Positions 34,299 through 44,500 of a stretch of 58,276 nucleotides of DNA are shown one piece after another (the first letter of the stretch is position 1; every line of letters begins with the position of its first letter). This DNA is from an uncultured Lachnospiraceae bacterium (GTDB taxonomy: Bacteria > Bacillota > Clostridia > Lachnospirales > Lachnospiraceae), in assembly GCA_910586555.1 (NCBI GenBank), contig CAJUJY010000015.1, forward strand, positions 1 through 58,276. Reading direction: 5' to 3'. A program made the translations under genes and the position numbers. The notes beneath the pieces were generated by a model. The model saw only the letters and a list, made by a program, of their open reading frames with translations, was not told the DNA's origin and ran no database searches.

Positions 34299-35354
34299 AT
34301 GAATATAAGGGTAGTTTTAGCTGGCACGGACAGTGAATATATTGAAAATTTTAAAAAAGCAGCAGTTTTAAATTATAATTCTGGTATTGAATACAGTTTT
34401 TTTTCAGATAAAGAAGAATTTGAAAAGCATATGTTTGAAAAGAAATGTGATGTACTGCTTATTGACGAAAGCATGGAATATGAAGATTTCGACGGGGTAA
34501 AAATTATACTCACAGATATTAAAGGCGTAGATAATAAAAACGGTTTCCGTGCAATATATAAATACCAGAAAACAGAAAATATTTACCATGCTATTGTAGA
34601 TGCCTATGCTGAAATGAAAGAAAAAGAGGGTGTTATATTCCACAATGGCGGTAATGCAAGAATGGTTTCTTTTGTATCAGCAGGCGGAGGGACTGGCAAG
34701 ACTACAGTGTGCTTTGCAGTGGCAAAACTGCTTAAAAGCATTGGAAAAGAAGTGTTATATATTCCATTTGAACAGTTTTCAGACCTTAATTATACAAGAC
34801 GTGGTGATGAAACACAGACTTTATCTAATCTTTTTTATGAAGTAAAAAAGGGCAGCAGTACACTTGGCATTAAAGTTAAAAATATTATAAGAAGAGGTGC
34901 TGATGACCTTTTGTTTATAAGGCCTATGGACAACCCGTCAGAAGCGGGACAGATGGATAGTATGGAGTGGGAGGCTATGTTAGATGCAATAGCTGATATA
35001 GATAATATTGATTATATCCTTCTTGACCACCAGCCAGGGATATTCAGGAACTTTAATATTACTGCAATAAAATCTGACACAATATGTATGGTAGCAGATG
35101 CTACACAAAGCGGCATGGTTAAGGCAACAGAAATGGTTAAATACTTACAGCACTGCAAAGAGTATAAAAGCATAAAACGAAAGCTGCGTTTAATTGTAAA
35201 CAGGGCAAACAGCATGTCAGGTGAAGAATTTAACCATCTTAAAGACTGGGTAACAAGTTACCTTCCAGATTATGGGACTGCACAAATGCATGATATTATA
35301 AATGCGTTAAAGATGCAGGAACAATGCCGCCTGGTTATTGATCTGGAAACATAA
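34299..35354 (+). CDS. TadZ/CpaE-like ATPase with receiver-like N-terminus
   Basis: A 351-aa MinD/ParA-superfamily protein that in Tad systems places the pilus machine at its site. Residues 1-115 resemble a response-regulator receiver fold (MNIRVVLAG, then LLIDESMEYEDF). From residue 120 the deviant Walker A motif is VSAGGGTGKTTVCFAVAKLL. The switch-like IDYILLDHQPG follows, and LRLIVNRAN is typical of the fold. The start is ATG at 34299 with GGAGG seven bases upstream; an in-frame TTG at 34275 has no such site. The FHA gene starts 22 bases after its stop. Confidence 0.83.
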   Translation: MNIRVVLAGTDSEYIENFKKAAVLNYNSGIEYSFFSDKEEFEKHMFEKKCDVLLIDESMEYEDFDGVKIILTDIKGVDNKNGFRAIYKYQKTENIYHAIVDAYAEMKEKEGVIFHNGGNARMVSFVSAGGGTGKTTVCFAVAKLLKSIGKEVLYIPFEQFSDLNYTRRGDETQTLSNLFYEVKKGSSTLGIKVKNIIRRGADDLLFIRPMDNPSEAGQMDSMEWEAMLDAIADIDNIDYILLDHQPGIFRNFNITAIKSDTICMVADATQSGMVKATEMVKYLQHCKEYKSIKRKLRLIVNRANSMSGEEFNHLKDWVTSYLPDYGTAQMHDIINALKMQEQCRLVIDLET

Positions 35355-35376
35355 ATACAGAATGGAGGAAGCACAA

Positions 35377-37182
35377 ATGCCTGGCCAGGAATTTTCCTTT
35401 ATTGAAAAAGAACATAAGTGTTTTTTAAGTTATACATTAGAAAATGGGGACAATCTGGTAAAAACAGAACTTGAAATGCTTAAAAATAATGATATACCTG
35501 GAATACTGCCTGTGTCAGAAATACATGATAATGGCAGGGTATCACTTTTATATAATATTACTTCAAAGTACCAGTTTTCACAGAGAATGGAAGGGGTATT
35601 TAATGGAAGCCAGTTATATAATATGCTAAAAACCATATGTAAAATGCTTATGCTTCTTGATGAGTATATGGTTAATCCAGGGCATGTTATATTTAACCTG
35701 GAATTTATGTTTTTTGATTGTGAAAAAGATGAAGCAGAGTTTGCAGTCCTTCCATTAAAAAATATAGAAGAAGTTAAAAATATACAAAAATTTTTAATAA
35801 AAATATTTACAAACCTTAAATACAGTGACAGTACGCTTATGGATTTTCCAGCGTATATATATGGTTATATTAATAATAATTTGCAGATAAATATAAAAGA
35901 ATTTAGCCATTATCTTGAAGATACATATAATGCACTTTGTGGCATAATAAAACCTTCGGGGGAAGTACCAGCAGCACCAGCAGTTAATTATAATACAGAA
36001 AAAGAAATAATAGATACAGAAGAGGTTAAGAAAAATGTACAGTCCAGGTTTATTACACAGAATGAAAGAATAATTGCACTTGAAGCTGTAACAGAAAAGG
36101 ACATTAAACAACACCAGATACAAAATGCAGGAAAAGGGGATAGTACAATGCCTGGAATAACTCCTGGAAGCTTTACTGTACCTGCCCCGCCCACACCAAA
36201 AGGTGCATTTACTACACCACCTGCAAAAAAGAAAAAACAAAAGGAAAAACCGCCTAAAAAAACAAAAGAAAAGCCTGTTAAAGAAGTAAAAGAAAAACCT
36301 GTTAAAGAAAAAAAGGAAGATAAACCAAAGGAGAAAAAAGGATTGTTTGGATTTGGCAGAAAGAATAAAAAAGAAAATAATAATGGACAAGCCGCTGTGC
36401 CACAGCCGCCAAAACCTCCAGTGATACAGCCAGTTAATAACATAAATAATGCCAGGGTGCCAGTGCCGCCAGTACCATATACACCGCCACAGCCATTTAT
36501 AAACAGCCAGCCTGGTATGATACAGGTACCATTTGCAAATAATCCGCCTTCTGTACAGGCACAATATATAAATGGCATACAGCAGACACCAGGGCAGAAC
36601 CAGCAGATACAACAAGTACCACCAGTGCAGCAAGTGCTGCCAGTACAGCAAATACCACCAGTACAGCAAGTGCCGCCAGTATTACAGACACAACCGCCAG
36701 TATGGACTGCGAAAGCACCAGGACAGAAAGAAAAAATTCCTCCTGTTATAGCAGGAAATAACAGCCTGCCTCCTGATCCTGATATGACAACAATACTGCC
36801 TGGAGCAGACAATGATTTTGACAGCACATTATTATTAGAACAAGTTAATAATATGCCAGCATTAAGAAGCAGGGTGACAGGTGAAGTTATACAGATAGGG
36901 CATACAGAGTTTATTATAGGCAGGAACAAGGTAATTAATGGCAGAATTGTAGAAATGCCAAAGGGACAGCAGCCAGATGCTTCAATAAATATAAAAAGCA
37001 TAAGCCATACACATGCAGTATTTTTATGGCATGACAGTAAGTGGCATGTCCAGGACAAAAATTCCTTAAATGGTACATTTGTAAATGGGGAAAGGCTTAA
37101 TAATGGTGAAGAAAAGGCATTAAATGAAGGGGATATTATATGTTTTGCATCAAAAGAATATGAGTATATCCTTGTAAAATAA
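35377..37182 (+). CDS. FHA-domain protein with DUF6382-like N-terminus
   Basis: A 601-aa cytoplasmic protein that should read threonine phosphorylation. Residues about 1-175 match the compact domain (DUF6382-like) usual in FHA proteins of Firmicutes Tad loci. A Lys-rich stretch follows (about 240-335, PPKKTKEKPVKEVKEKP), then a Pro/Gln/Val-rich linker with many QQVPPV-like repeats. The C-terminal FHA domain (about 500-601) carries IGRNK, SISHTHAVF and SLNGTFVNGERL, the phospho-Thr-binding residues. GGAGG sits eight bases before ATG 35377. With kinase and phosphatases in the same locus it is the likely effector of a phosphorylation switch. Confidence 0.87.
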   Translation: MPGQEFSFIEKEHKCFLSYTLENGDNLVKTELEMLKNNDIPGILPVSEIHDNGRVSLLYNITSKYQFSQRMEGVFNGSQLYNMLKTICKMLMLLDEYMVNPGHVIFNLEFMFFDCEKDEAEFAVLPLKNIEEVKNIQKFLIKIFTNLKYSDSTLMDFPAYIYGYINNNLQINIKEFSHYLEDTYNALCGIIKPSGEVPAAPAVNYNTEKEIIDTEEVKKNVQSRFITQNERIIALEAVTEKDIKQHQIQNAGKGDSTMPGITPGSFTVPAPPTPKGAFTTPPAKKKKQKEKPPKKTKEKPVKEVKEKPVKEKKEDKPKEKKGLFGFGRKNKKENNNGQAAVPQPPKPPVIQPVNNINNARVPVPPVPYTPPQPFINSQPGMIQVPFANNPPSVQAQYINGIQQTPGQNQQIQQVPPVQQVLPVQQIPPVQQVPPVLQTQPPVWTAKAPGQKEKIPPVIAGNNSLPPDPDMTTILPGADNDFDSTLLLEQVNNMPALRSRVTGEVIQIGHTEFIIGRNKVINGRIVEMPKGQQPDASINIKSISHTHAVFLWHDSKWHVQDKNSLNGTFVNGERLNNGEEKALNEGDIICFASKEYEYILVK

Positions 37183-37260
37183 TGGTTTCTAATACATTAA
37201 GCAAAGGAATTTGTATTTGTAATAATTAGCATGCAGGCACTAGAAAGGCATGGCGTTTTT

Positions 37261-38502
37261 ATGGAAGAAACAGAATTAAGGCAGAAACTTATAAAAGAAC
37301 TTAAGCCTATGGTTTTGCAGGATCTGCCATTAGATGAATTAAGTGATGAACAGCTTGAAGAGCAGATACACTCATATGTTTTCCAGTACCTGCGCGTGCG
37401 CATGGTTCCAATGGACACTATGGTATATGTTGCAAACCAGATATATGCATCTATACGTGGATATGGGCTTCTTGACGGGATTATGTCAGATGACAGCATT
37501 ACAGAAGTAATGATAAATGGTGCTGAAAATATTTTTATAGAAAAAAATGGCAAATTAATTAAGCTTAATGACAGGTTTGAAAGCCAGAAGAAACTTGAAG
37601 ATATTATACAAAGGATTGTTGCCAAGGCAGGGCGTGAGGTAAACCAGGCAAACCCTATAGTTGATACAAGGCTTCTTGACGGGTCACGTGTAAATATTGT
37701 GCTTCCGCCAATAGCACTCTGCGGGCCAACAGTAACTATACGTAAGTTTTCTAAAACCCCTATGACTATTGCAAAGCTTATTGAGTATAAATCAATTACC
37801 ACAGAAATAGCAGCTAAACTTGAACTACTTGTAAGAGCTAAATATAACATATTTATCTGCGGCGGCACAGGTTCAGGCAAAACAACATTTTTAAATGCCC
37901 TGTCTAATTATATACCAAAAGATGAAAGGGTAATTACTATTGAGGACTCGGCAGAACTCCAGATAACAGGGGTTGACAATCTTGTAAGCCTTGAAACCCG
38001 TAATAAAAATTCATCTGGCGCTGGTGAGGTTACCATAAGGGATTTAATAAAATCTGCGCTGCGTATGAGGCCTGAGCGTATTGTAGTAGGAGAAGTGCGT
38101 GGAGGGGAAGCACTTGATATGTTACAGGCAATGAATACAGGACATGATGGCTCGCTTTCAACAGGCCATGCAAACTCCACAAAGGATATGTTAAGCAGGC
38201 TTGAAACAATGGTGCTGCAAGGGGCAGCAGGGCTTCCATTAGAAGCAATAAGGCAGCAGATAGCATCTGCAATAGATATTATAATACACCTTTCAAGGCT
38301 GCGTGATAAATCACGTAAAACTATGGAAATATGTGAAGTGACAGGTTATGAAAACGGGGAAATAATTCTTAGTCCCCTCTATATTTTTGAAGAAACAGAG
38401 AAAAGTACAATACAGAAAGTAGACGGGATTTTAAAACGCACAAATAATAAACTTGTACATGATTTTAAATTAAAACTGTCAGGCATATATGAAGAAATAT
38501 AA
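37261..38502 (+). CDS. Tad pilus assembly ATPase CpaF/TadA
   Basis: A 413-aa hexameric secretion ATPase that powers Flp pilus assembly. The N-terminal domain has GYGLLDGIMSDDSITEVMING. The Walker A motif is ICGGTGSGKTT, and the Asp/His boxes are VITIEDSAELQI and MRPERIVVGEVRGGEA. STGHANS is the conserved His-box region. The length is normal. I prefer the ATG at 37261 because AGAAAGG lies 12 bases upstream; an in-frame ATG at 37231 would add ten residues but has no binding site. It is followed by TadB- and TadC-like genes in standard order. Confidence 0.94.
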   Translation: MEETELRQKLIKELKPMVLQDLPLDELSDEQLEEQIHSYVFQYLRVRMVPMDTMVYVANQIYASIRGYGLLDGIMSDDSITEVMINGAENIFIEKNGKLIKLNDRFESQKKLEDIIQRIVAKAGREVNQANPIVDTRLLDGSRVNIVLPPIALCGPTVTIRKFSKTPMTIAKLIEYKSITTEIAAKLELLVRAKYNIFICGGTGSGKTTFLNALSNYIPKDERVITIEDSAELQITGVDNLVSLETRNKNSSGAGEVTIRDLIKSALRMRPERIVVGEVRGGEALDMLQAMNTGHDGSLSTGHANSTKDMLSRLETMVLQGAAGLPLEAIRQQIASAIDIIIHLSRLRDKSRKTMEICEVTGYENGEIILSPLYIFEETEKSTIQKVDGILKRTNNKLVHDFKLKLSGIYEEI

Positions 38503-38529
38503 ACATTATACAGAAAGGACAGGCATGGC

Positions 38530-39315
38530 ATGATATTAAAGAAAAAAGAACAGCGTAAGGAACTGTTTGGTGCTTATGGCAAATCAACAGATTACCTTTT
38601 CTACCATATGAGCCTGGCTGAAAAAATTACAGGCTATATTGCAGGGCTTATAGCAGGTACAGTATGTATGTATATTATGTTTGACATAGCATGGTTTGCT
38701 GTAATTGCAGGTATAGGCACAGGATTTGCAGGAATAAAGGTTTATCATTCAATATTATTTAAAAGGCGGGCTAAGGCCTTGCGTATTCAATTTAAAGACA
38801 TGCTTGAATCATTAAGCACATCACTAGGGGCAGGGCGCAATATAACAGATGCAGTTACAGATGCAAGAAAAGACATGGCAAACCAGTATGGTGAAGCAGC
38901 ATATATAACTAATGAACTTGACACTATTATACATGGAATACAAAACGGTATCTTAATAGAAGACCTGCTTATGGACTTTGGTGTGCGTTCATGCAATGAA
39001 GATATTATAAGTTTTGGTGATGTATTTAATGTTGCTAACCGCCAGGGTGGTAATTTAAAACAAATAATGTATGAAACAAAATCCATAATATCACAAAAAA
39101 TAGATATAGAAATGGAAATAGAAACAGTAATCAGCGGTAATAAAAATGAGCTTAATATTATGATGGTTATGCCGTTGGTTATTGTTACAGCAACCAAAGG
39201 TTTTATAAATAATGGTGAATTTTCCATTACAAACTTTTTAGTAAAAATTGTTGCACTTGTAATGTTTATACTTGCGTATATTGTAGGCGTAAAAATAATG
39301 GAAATAAAAGTGTAA
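38530..39315 (+). CDS. Tad platform protein TadB (type II secretion F family)
   Basis: A 261-aa inner-membrane platform protein. Two N-terminal helices (about 33-75) precede the cytoplasmic four-helix T2SSF domain (about 95-215; FKDMLESLSTSLGAGRNITD, then FGDVFNVANRQGGNLKQIM), and a C-terminal helix closes it. It pairs with the CpaF ATPase and TadC to extrude the pilus. It begins 28 bases after cpaF with an AAAGGA site. Assignment rests on family motifs and gene order. Confidence 0.87.
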   Translation: MILKKKEQRKELFGAYGKSTDYLFYHMSLAEKITGYIAGLIAGTVCMYIMFDIAWFAVIAGIGTGFAGIKVYHSILFKRRAKALRIQFKDMLESLSTSLGAGRNITDAVTDARKDMANQYGEAAYITNELDTIIHGIQNGILIEDLLMDFGVRSCNEDIISFGDVFNVANRQGGNLKQIMYETKSIISQKIDIEMEIETVISGNKNELNIMMVMPLVIVTATKGFINNGEFSITNFLVKIVALVMFILAYIVGVKIMEIKV

Positions 39316-39385
39316 GAAATTATAAATGGACTCTGTATATTATATGTTTATGCCAGAAAAATCCATAACTGGAGGTTAATATATT

Positions 39386-40267
39386 ATGTTGCCAGATGAA
39401 TATTATATAAGACTTTATCTTACAATAGCAGCTTCTGTAATGGTTGTTATATGGCTGTTTTTATACTTTAAATATGGTGCAAGGTTTAAAGAAAATATAC
39501 AAGCAGTAAACAAAGATGTATTTTTACTGCCAGAGTTATTTTTTATAGGGTATGGGGTAATAGAATTATTCCGTATAGATATATATGGCAGCCATGGGCA
39601 GAAGAGAATGAAACTTCTAAGGGAACTAATGCCTGTTGCTGATGTAGCATTTTATTACTATACAACACTGGCATCACAGATTACATATATATTGACAATA
39701 ATACCACTTGCTTTACTGGTATCAGCATTTTCAGAAGATTATGTTATAGCACTTATAGGAACTGTACTTGCTGTTGTACTTGTAATTTATATGGATTATG
39801 ACACAGACAGCAAAGTGGAAAAGAGGCGTAATGAAATTTTATCAGATTTTCCACATATGCTCTCACAAATGGTACTTCTGATAAATGCAGGAATGACACT
39901 GCGTGATACATTAAAAAAAGTATCAGAGGGCAAAGAAGAATGTCTTTATAAAGAAATAGGCATTACACTTAATGACATTAACAATGGGATGTCTGAATTT
40001 GAAGCATTAAAAGCTTTTTCAGACAGGTATAATATACTTGAAATAAAGAAATTTACCACAACAATATTACAGAACTTAGAAAAAAGCGGTTCAGAACTTG
40101 GAGATATACTTGCAGAAATGTCTAATACAATCTGGCTTGAAAGAAGCAATAAAGTACGCCAGATGGGTGAAGCAGCATCTTCAAAACTGATGATACCAAT
40201 TATGATAATATTTATAGGCATACTCCTAATGGTAATGGTACCAATATTCTCAAGCATCAGTTTTTAA
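39386..40267 (+). CDS. Tad platform protein TadC (type II secretion F family)
   Basis: A 293-aa second platform protein. It has one N-terminal helix, a central pair of helices (about 95-130), the cytoplasmic T2SSF domain (about 150-265; DFPHMLSQMVLLINAGMTLR, then SGSELGDILAEMSNTIW) and a C-terminal helix ending near the stop. TadB and TadC heterodimers form the base of the machine. GGAGG lies about ten bases before ATG. The pilin gene follows 41 bases downstream. Confidence 0.87.
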   Translation: MLPDEYYIRLYLTIAASVMVVIWLFLYFKYGARFKENIQAVNKDVFLLPELFFIGYGVIELFRIDIYGSHGQKRMKLLRELMPVADVAFYYYTTLASQITYILTIIPLALLVSAFSEDYVIALIGTVLAVVLVIYMDYDTDSKVEKRRNEILSDFPHMLSQMVLLINAGMTLRDTLKKVSEGKEECLYKEIGITLNDINNGMSEFEALKAFSDRYNILEIKKFTTTILQNLEKSGSELGDILAEMSNTIWLERSNKVRQMGEAASSKLMIPIMIIFIGILLMVMVPIFSSISF

Positions 40268-40308
40268 GAAAATAAAAATTAAAACTAAACGGAAAGGAGG
40301 AAAAAGAA

Positions 40309-40545
40309 ATGATGTCAAAAGCTTCAGCATACGCAATGGTAAAATACTGGAAAGCAAAAGAAGCCATAAAATCCTTTTTTAAAGAAGAAAGGGGAGATTC
40401 ACATATAATAGCTGTTATATTAGTGCTTGTAATTGTAGTAGGACTTGCATTACTTTTTAGAAAAAATATTGCTAAGTTACTTACTGACTTATGGAAGAAC
40501 ATAACAGATACAACAGATAATTTTAAACCAGAGGATGTAAAATAA
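40309..40545 (+). CDS. Flp1-type pilin subunit
   Basis: A 78-aa prepilin and the probable major subunit of the fibre. A positively charged leader of about 30 residues ends in KEERGD, which suits cleavage by the locus-encoded prepilin peptidase after Gly. The hydrophobic helix SHIIAVILVLVIVVGLALLF follows, then a short amphipathic tail. The pattern is that of Flp1 family pilins of Clostridia. AAAGGAGG precedes the ATG. A long hairpin lies in the gap after the gene and may set its expression above that of downstream genes. Confidence 0.85.
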   Translation: MMSKASAYAMVKYWKAKEAIKSFFKEERGDSHIIAVILVLVIVVGLALLFRKNIAKLLTDLWKNITDTTDNFKPEDVK

Positions 40546-40654
40546 TATTCTATAAAAAAGAATGACTAAAGTTTTTAGTTTATGTATATTGAATTATAAA
40601 ACCTATCTAGTTTATTATGGAAATTGCCATATATCTGTTAAGTTATTGGTATAC

Positions 40655-40725
40655 AGCAGTTTTCTATTGCTTAGATAATTTAGATAAATATTAATTATTA
40701 TCTTTATTTAAGCATGGAAACTGCT
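40655..40725 (+). other. Long imperfect hairpin downstream of the pilin gene
   Basis: AGCAGTTT (40655-40662) pairs with AAACTGCT (40718-40725), TGCTTA (40668-40673) with TAAGCA (40709-40714) and GATAAT (40674-40679) with ATTATC (40697-40702). It sits in a 248-base gap, the largest inside the Tad locus. It has no T run, so RNA stabilisation or partial attenuation is more likely than full termination. Confidence 0.5.
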
Positions 40726-40793
40726 TAGTAATATTTATTTTAACCCAGGGAAATTAATATTTGGGCTGCTACAGGAGGTATATAGGATTTATT

Positions 40794-41462
40794 ATGAAAG
40801 GGATTAATCTAAAAAGTGAAAAAGGTGAAGCTGTTATAGAGGCAACTTTAATATATCCTATAGTATTTTTTGTAGTAGGATTTATTATTTTATTTGGTTT
40901 GTATGAGATGCAGGGTGTTCTGGAATATTCATGTGCGCAGTATATTGCTAATTATACATCTAAACTTGTAACTGAACCAGGTTATGAAAATTATGGTGAA
41001 ATTAATAATAATGATATAGATTTTAAGTCAGTTAATGATTTTAATGATGAAGAGGATAAGTTCCATGCAAATATTTACCGCCGTATTAATTTTAATGGTA
41101 TTTCCCAAAGTGAAATGGAGGGTAAGCTTAAAGGCATGGTAAATAGTGGCAGGCTTTTAAAAATAAATACTACAGACTGTTCGGTGAAGTTTAAAAGAAC
41201 TATTTTAAATACAACAATAATTGTTACAGTAAAAGATACTATTACAATGCCAAAGTTTTTAAATTATATAGGGCTTGATAATAAATGGGAGCGTTCTGTT
41301 ACAGCCACATCAGTTATTACAGACCCGGCAGAATTTATAAGGAATTTTGATATGGCACAAGACGCAATAACTTATGTACTTGATAAACTTGGACTTGGTG
41401 ATAAAATTGAGCCTTTGCTTGAAAAAGTTACGGGGTTTTATAATAAATATATAAAACCGTAA
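40794..41462 (+). CDS. TadE-like pseudopilin
   Basis: A 222-aa pilus-associated protein. The short N-terminus KSEKGEAVIEATLIYPIVFF is a typical TadE pattern: a charged leader, Gly-Glu, then a long hydrophobic helix. The remaining 180 residues are extracellular, with beta-rich character. The start is ATG at 40794, with AGGA six bases upstream (AGGAGG lies further back). It should be processed by the prepilin peptidase and sit at the base or tip of the fibre. The large TadG-like gene follows after about 100 bases. Confidence 0.8.
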   Translation: MKGINLKSEKGEAVIEATLIYPIVFFVVGFIILFGLYEMQGVLEYSCAQYIANYTSKLVTEPGYENYGEINNNDIDFKSVNDFNDEEDKFHANIYRRINFNGISQSEMEGKLKGMVNSGRLLKINTTDCSVKFKRTILNTTIIVTVKDTITMPKFLNYIGLDNKWERSVTATSVITDPAEFIRNFDMAQDAITYVLDKLGLGDKIEPLLEKVTGFYNKYIKP

Positions 41463-41566
41463 AGTATCCGGCCATAAAATAAGTTTAAAGTACAGCAAAA
41501 TATATAACATATGGGATTGTATATAATAAGATGCATTTTGAAAAAGGATTTGGAAGGGACAGTAAG

Positions 41567-44500
41567 ATGAAGAATATATTTTCAGTAGGTTTTTTTATTA
41601 AAAAAAATGGACAGAAGGGTTCTGTTACTATATTTCTTACAATGATACTTGTTCCTATGCTTTTGCTAATGATTACCCTTACTGATTATGCCAGGATATC
41701 AGTTGCTAAGCGCCAGGTATCGGGTGCTGGTGATGTTGCACTTAATGCAGGGCTTTCATATTATGATAAAAGGTTACAGGATATGTACGGGCTTTTTGCT
41801 GTATCTAAAAATACAGATGATTTAGAGGATAATCTTGAAGTATATTTTCAAAATACCCTTCTTGGAGAAGGAATTGATACTACAGATCCTTTTATTTCTA
41901 AAATTGTAAATATTATAACAGGAAATAAAGGTTCAGAAGATGCATATATGAATCTTATAAACCTTACATCAAGGGAATTTGAACTGTCTGGTATAGATAA
42001 TGCCAATCTTGCTAATACAGCACTTCTTAATAACCAGATTATGGATTATATGAAATACCGCGGCCCTGTTGTACTTTTAGGAGGCATTTTTGATAAAATA
42101 GGGGCGTTTAAAGGTGTAAATAAAGAGAACAAGGCAATACAGAAAAAGGCAGAGTTTGAAGAGGAATTAGATAAAACAGGAGATAAATGTGCTAAAGCTT
42201 ATAAAAAGATAAAAGCTTATAATGATACAATACAAAAATATAATTTTAACGCAGATAAAATAACACATTTCAAAGAAGAAATGACAGAACTTTATAAAAA
42301 AATAATAACTGGTATGTTCTTAATCAGCAAAAATGAGTTTGCAGAACCAAAAGAAAGCAAGATAAGTATTTTAGATTATCATGAAGATTATAGCAGTTAT
42401 ACTATAGAAGATTTAAAAAATTTATTGAAAAGCAGGTTAGATAGTTCTGGTTATACAGATAAATTTAATAACCATAAAGCATTAAATGCTGCTGATGGTG
42501 ATTTTGTAAATGTTGCAAAGTATATATATAGTTATAATGATTTAGTAGAATATTTTAATAAAAATATAAGGGTGCCAGGAGATACATTTTTAGATTTATT
42601 AGAAGATTTTGAAGCCAACCTGGATAAAGATGAAGAATTATCAGATATATCAAAAGAAATAGAAGAATATATTAAATATACAAATGAATTTGGTGAGGGG
42701 TTTGAGTGGGAAAGTTTAAAAAGTATTTTACCAAAACCATCAGAACTGGTTTCTTATACTAATGTATTAAAAGACTATTTTAATAATTTTAAAAGTTATA
42801 CGGAATATAATAACGGGCAGATGCTTGAAAAAATAGAGAAACGTGCCATAAAATATTATAAGTATGAATTAGAAGATGGATATGAAGAAAGTGGCAAGGA
42901 AGATGAAATTAAAGACTATGTAAAGGAGCTTGGCAAAAAATGGGACAGGTATAAAGGAAGACATAATAAACTTAAAAATGACCTGGACAGTTATAAGGGA
43001 ATTAAGGACAGATATAATAAAAACCTGGATTATTTCTTAAAAAATAAAAGTGGTTCATTATATGATGAAGCCCATCATAAAAGAAAGGCTGCAATTAATG
43101 CGATAGATAATAATATTAAAGAAGCAAATGATAAAAAGAAAGAAATTGATAAGCAGATTAATGAAATAATAAAAGCAGCTAAAAAAGCTAAAAAGGCAGT
43201 TAAAGATATTATTGATGCTTTTGGTGTATTAGAAGGCAAAAGGGATAGCTGGCAAGGACAGATAGATACATTATCTGGCGGAAGCAAAGCTTCAATGCAG
43301 GCAGACCTTAAGAGTGAAGCAGGAAATATTGATAAAAAACAGGCAGAAAAGTGTAAGGAAAATTTAGAAAAAATATGCAAAAAACTTGAAGATTTAAAGA
43401 AGGATATTGATAAATTCAAATTTGACAAGTCCAAAGCAGAAAAGGCAGCAAAAAATTGCGAAGGTGAAGATATTGATGGAGAAAGGAAACCAGCAGCAGA
43501 TAATTATTATAATACAGTTTATGGAAGCTTAAGTATTGACACTAATAATGTCCCAGGTGAAATTGATAAAGAACATGACAAGTTTTTTGGGTATTTAAAA
43601 AAGCTGTATGGGGAAAATGGGAATGACAGCTATAAAAGAAATGATGAAGGGGAAAAAGAGGCAGAAGAAGAGGCAAAGGAAAAAGAAGAAACTAAAGATG
43701 AATTACTAGAAATTAATTCCAGTCCTGACCAGCCAGTAAAAACCCAGAATGGGACTTCTGGGGAACTGGTTAAAGAGGATTTAACTGATATTAATACAAG
43801 TGTTAAATCAACGTATGCTTCGCCTGTACTCCCTTCTGTAGAAAAACATACAGCAGATGAAAAACCAGATAATACAAATGTTGATAGTGGCAATATAAGC
43901 GGTTCTATAGGCAATGCAGCTAACTCTTCAATTTTAAGCGGTATAATGTCATTTAGTGAAAAGTGTGTGGAAGATATATATCTTACAGAGTATGTTATGA
44001 ATATGTTTACATACCGTACATATAATAGAAACCCAGATGGTTCTGCTATTGAAGATGCTGGTTTAAAAACTTTATCTAACTGTGCATATACTGCCGGAAT
44101 TTTAAAAGGGGCAGAGGCAGAGTATGTTTTATGGGGACGTGATACTAAAAAGAAAAACTTAGATGCAACTTATATAACTATATTTGGAATACGTTTTCTT
44201 ATGAACACCATTTATGCATTTACAGATAATGAAATAAAAGCAGAAACACTGGCAGCAGCTACAGCTATTGCAGGCTGGACAGGCTTTGGTATTCCAATAG
44301 TAAAAACTGCCCTTACTGTGGGGCTTGCACTTCTTGAATCAAAGCTTGACCTTGATGCGCTAATTAAAGGCAAGAGCGTGTCTGTATATAAAGATAAAAA
44401 TACATGGATATGCAGTCTTTCAGGTTTTGCAAACCAAGCAGCTTCTGAATTAATAAATGTGGCAACAGAAAAAGCACAGGAAGCAGCTTCTTATGCAATA

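Noticed and set aside
35794..37058. Long antisense frames over the FHA gene
   Set aside because: They arise from the Pro/Gln/Lys-rich linker of the FHA protein; the products are Trp/Tyr/Leu or Cys/Gly repeats without a fold.
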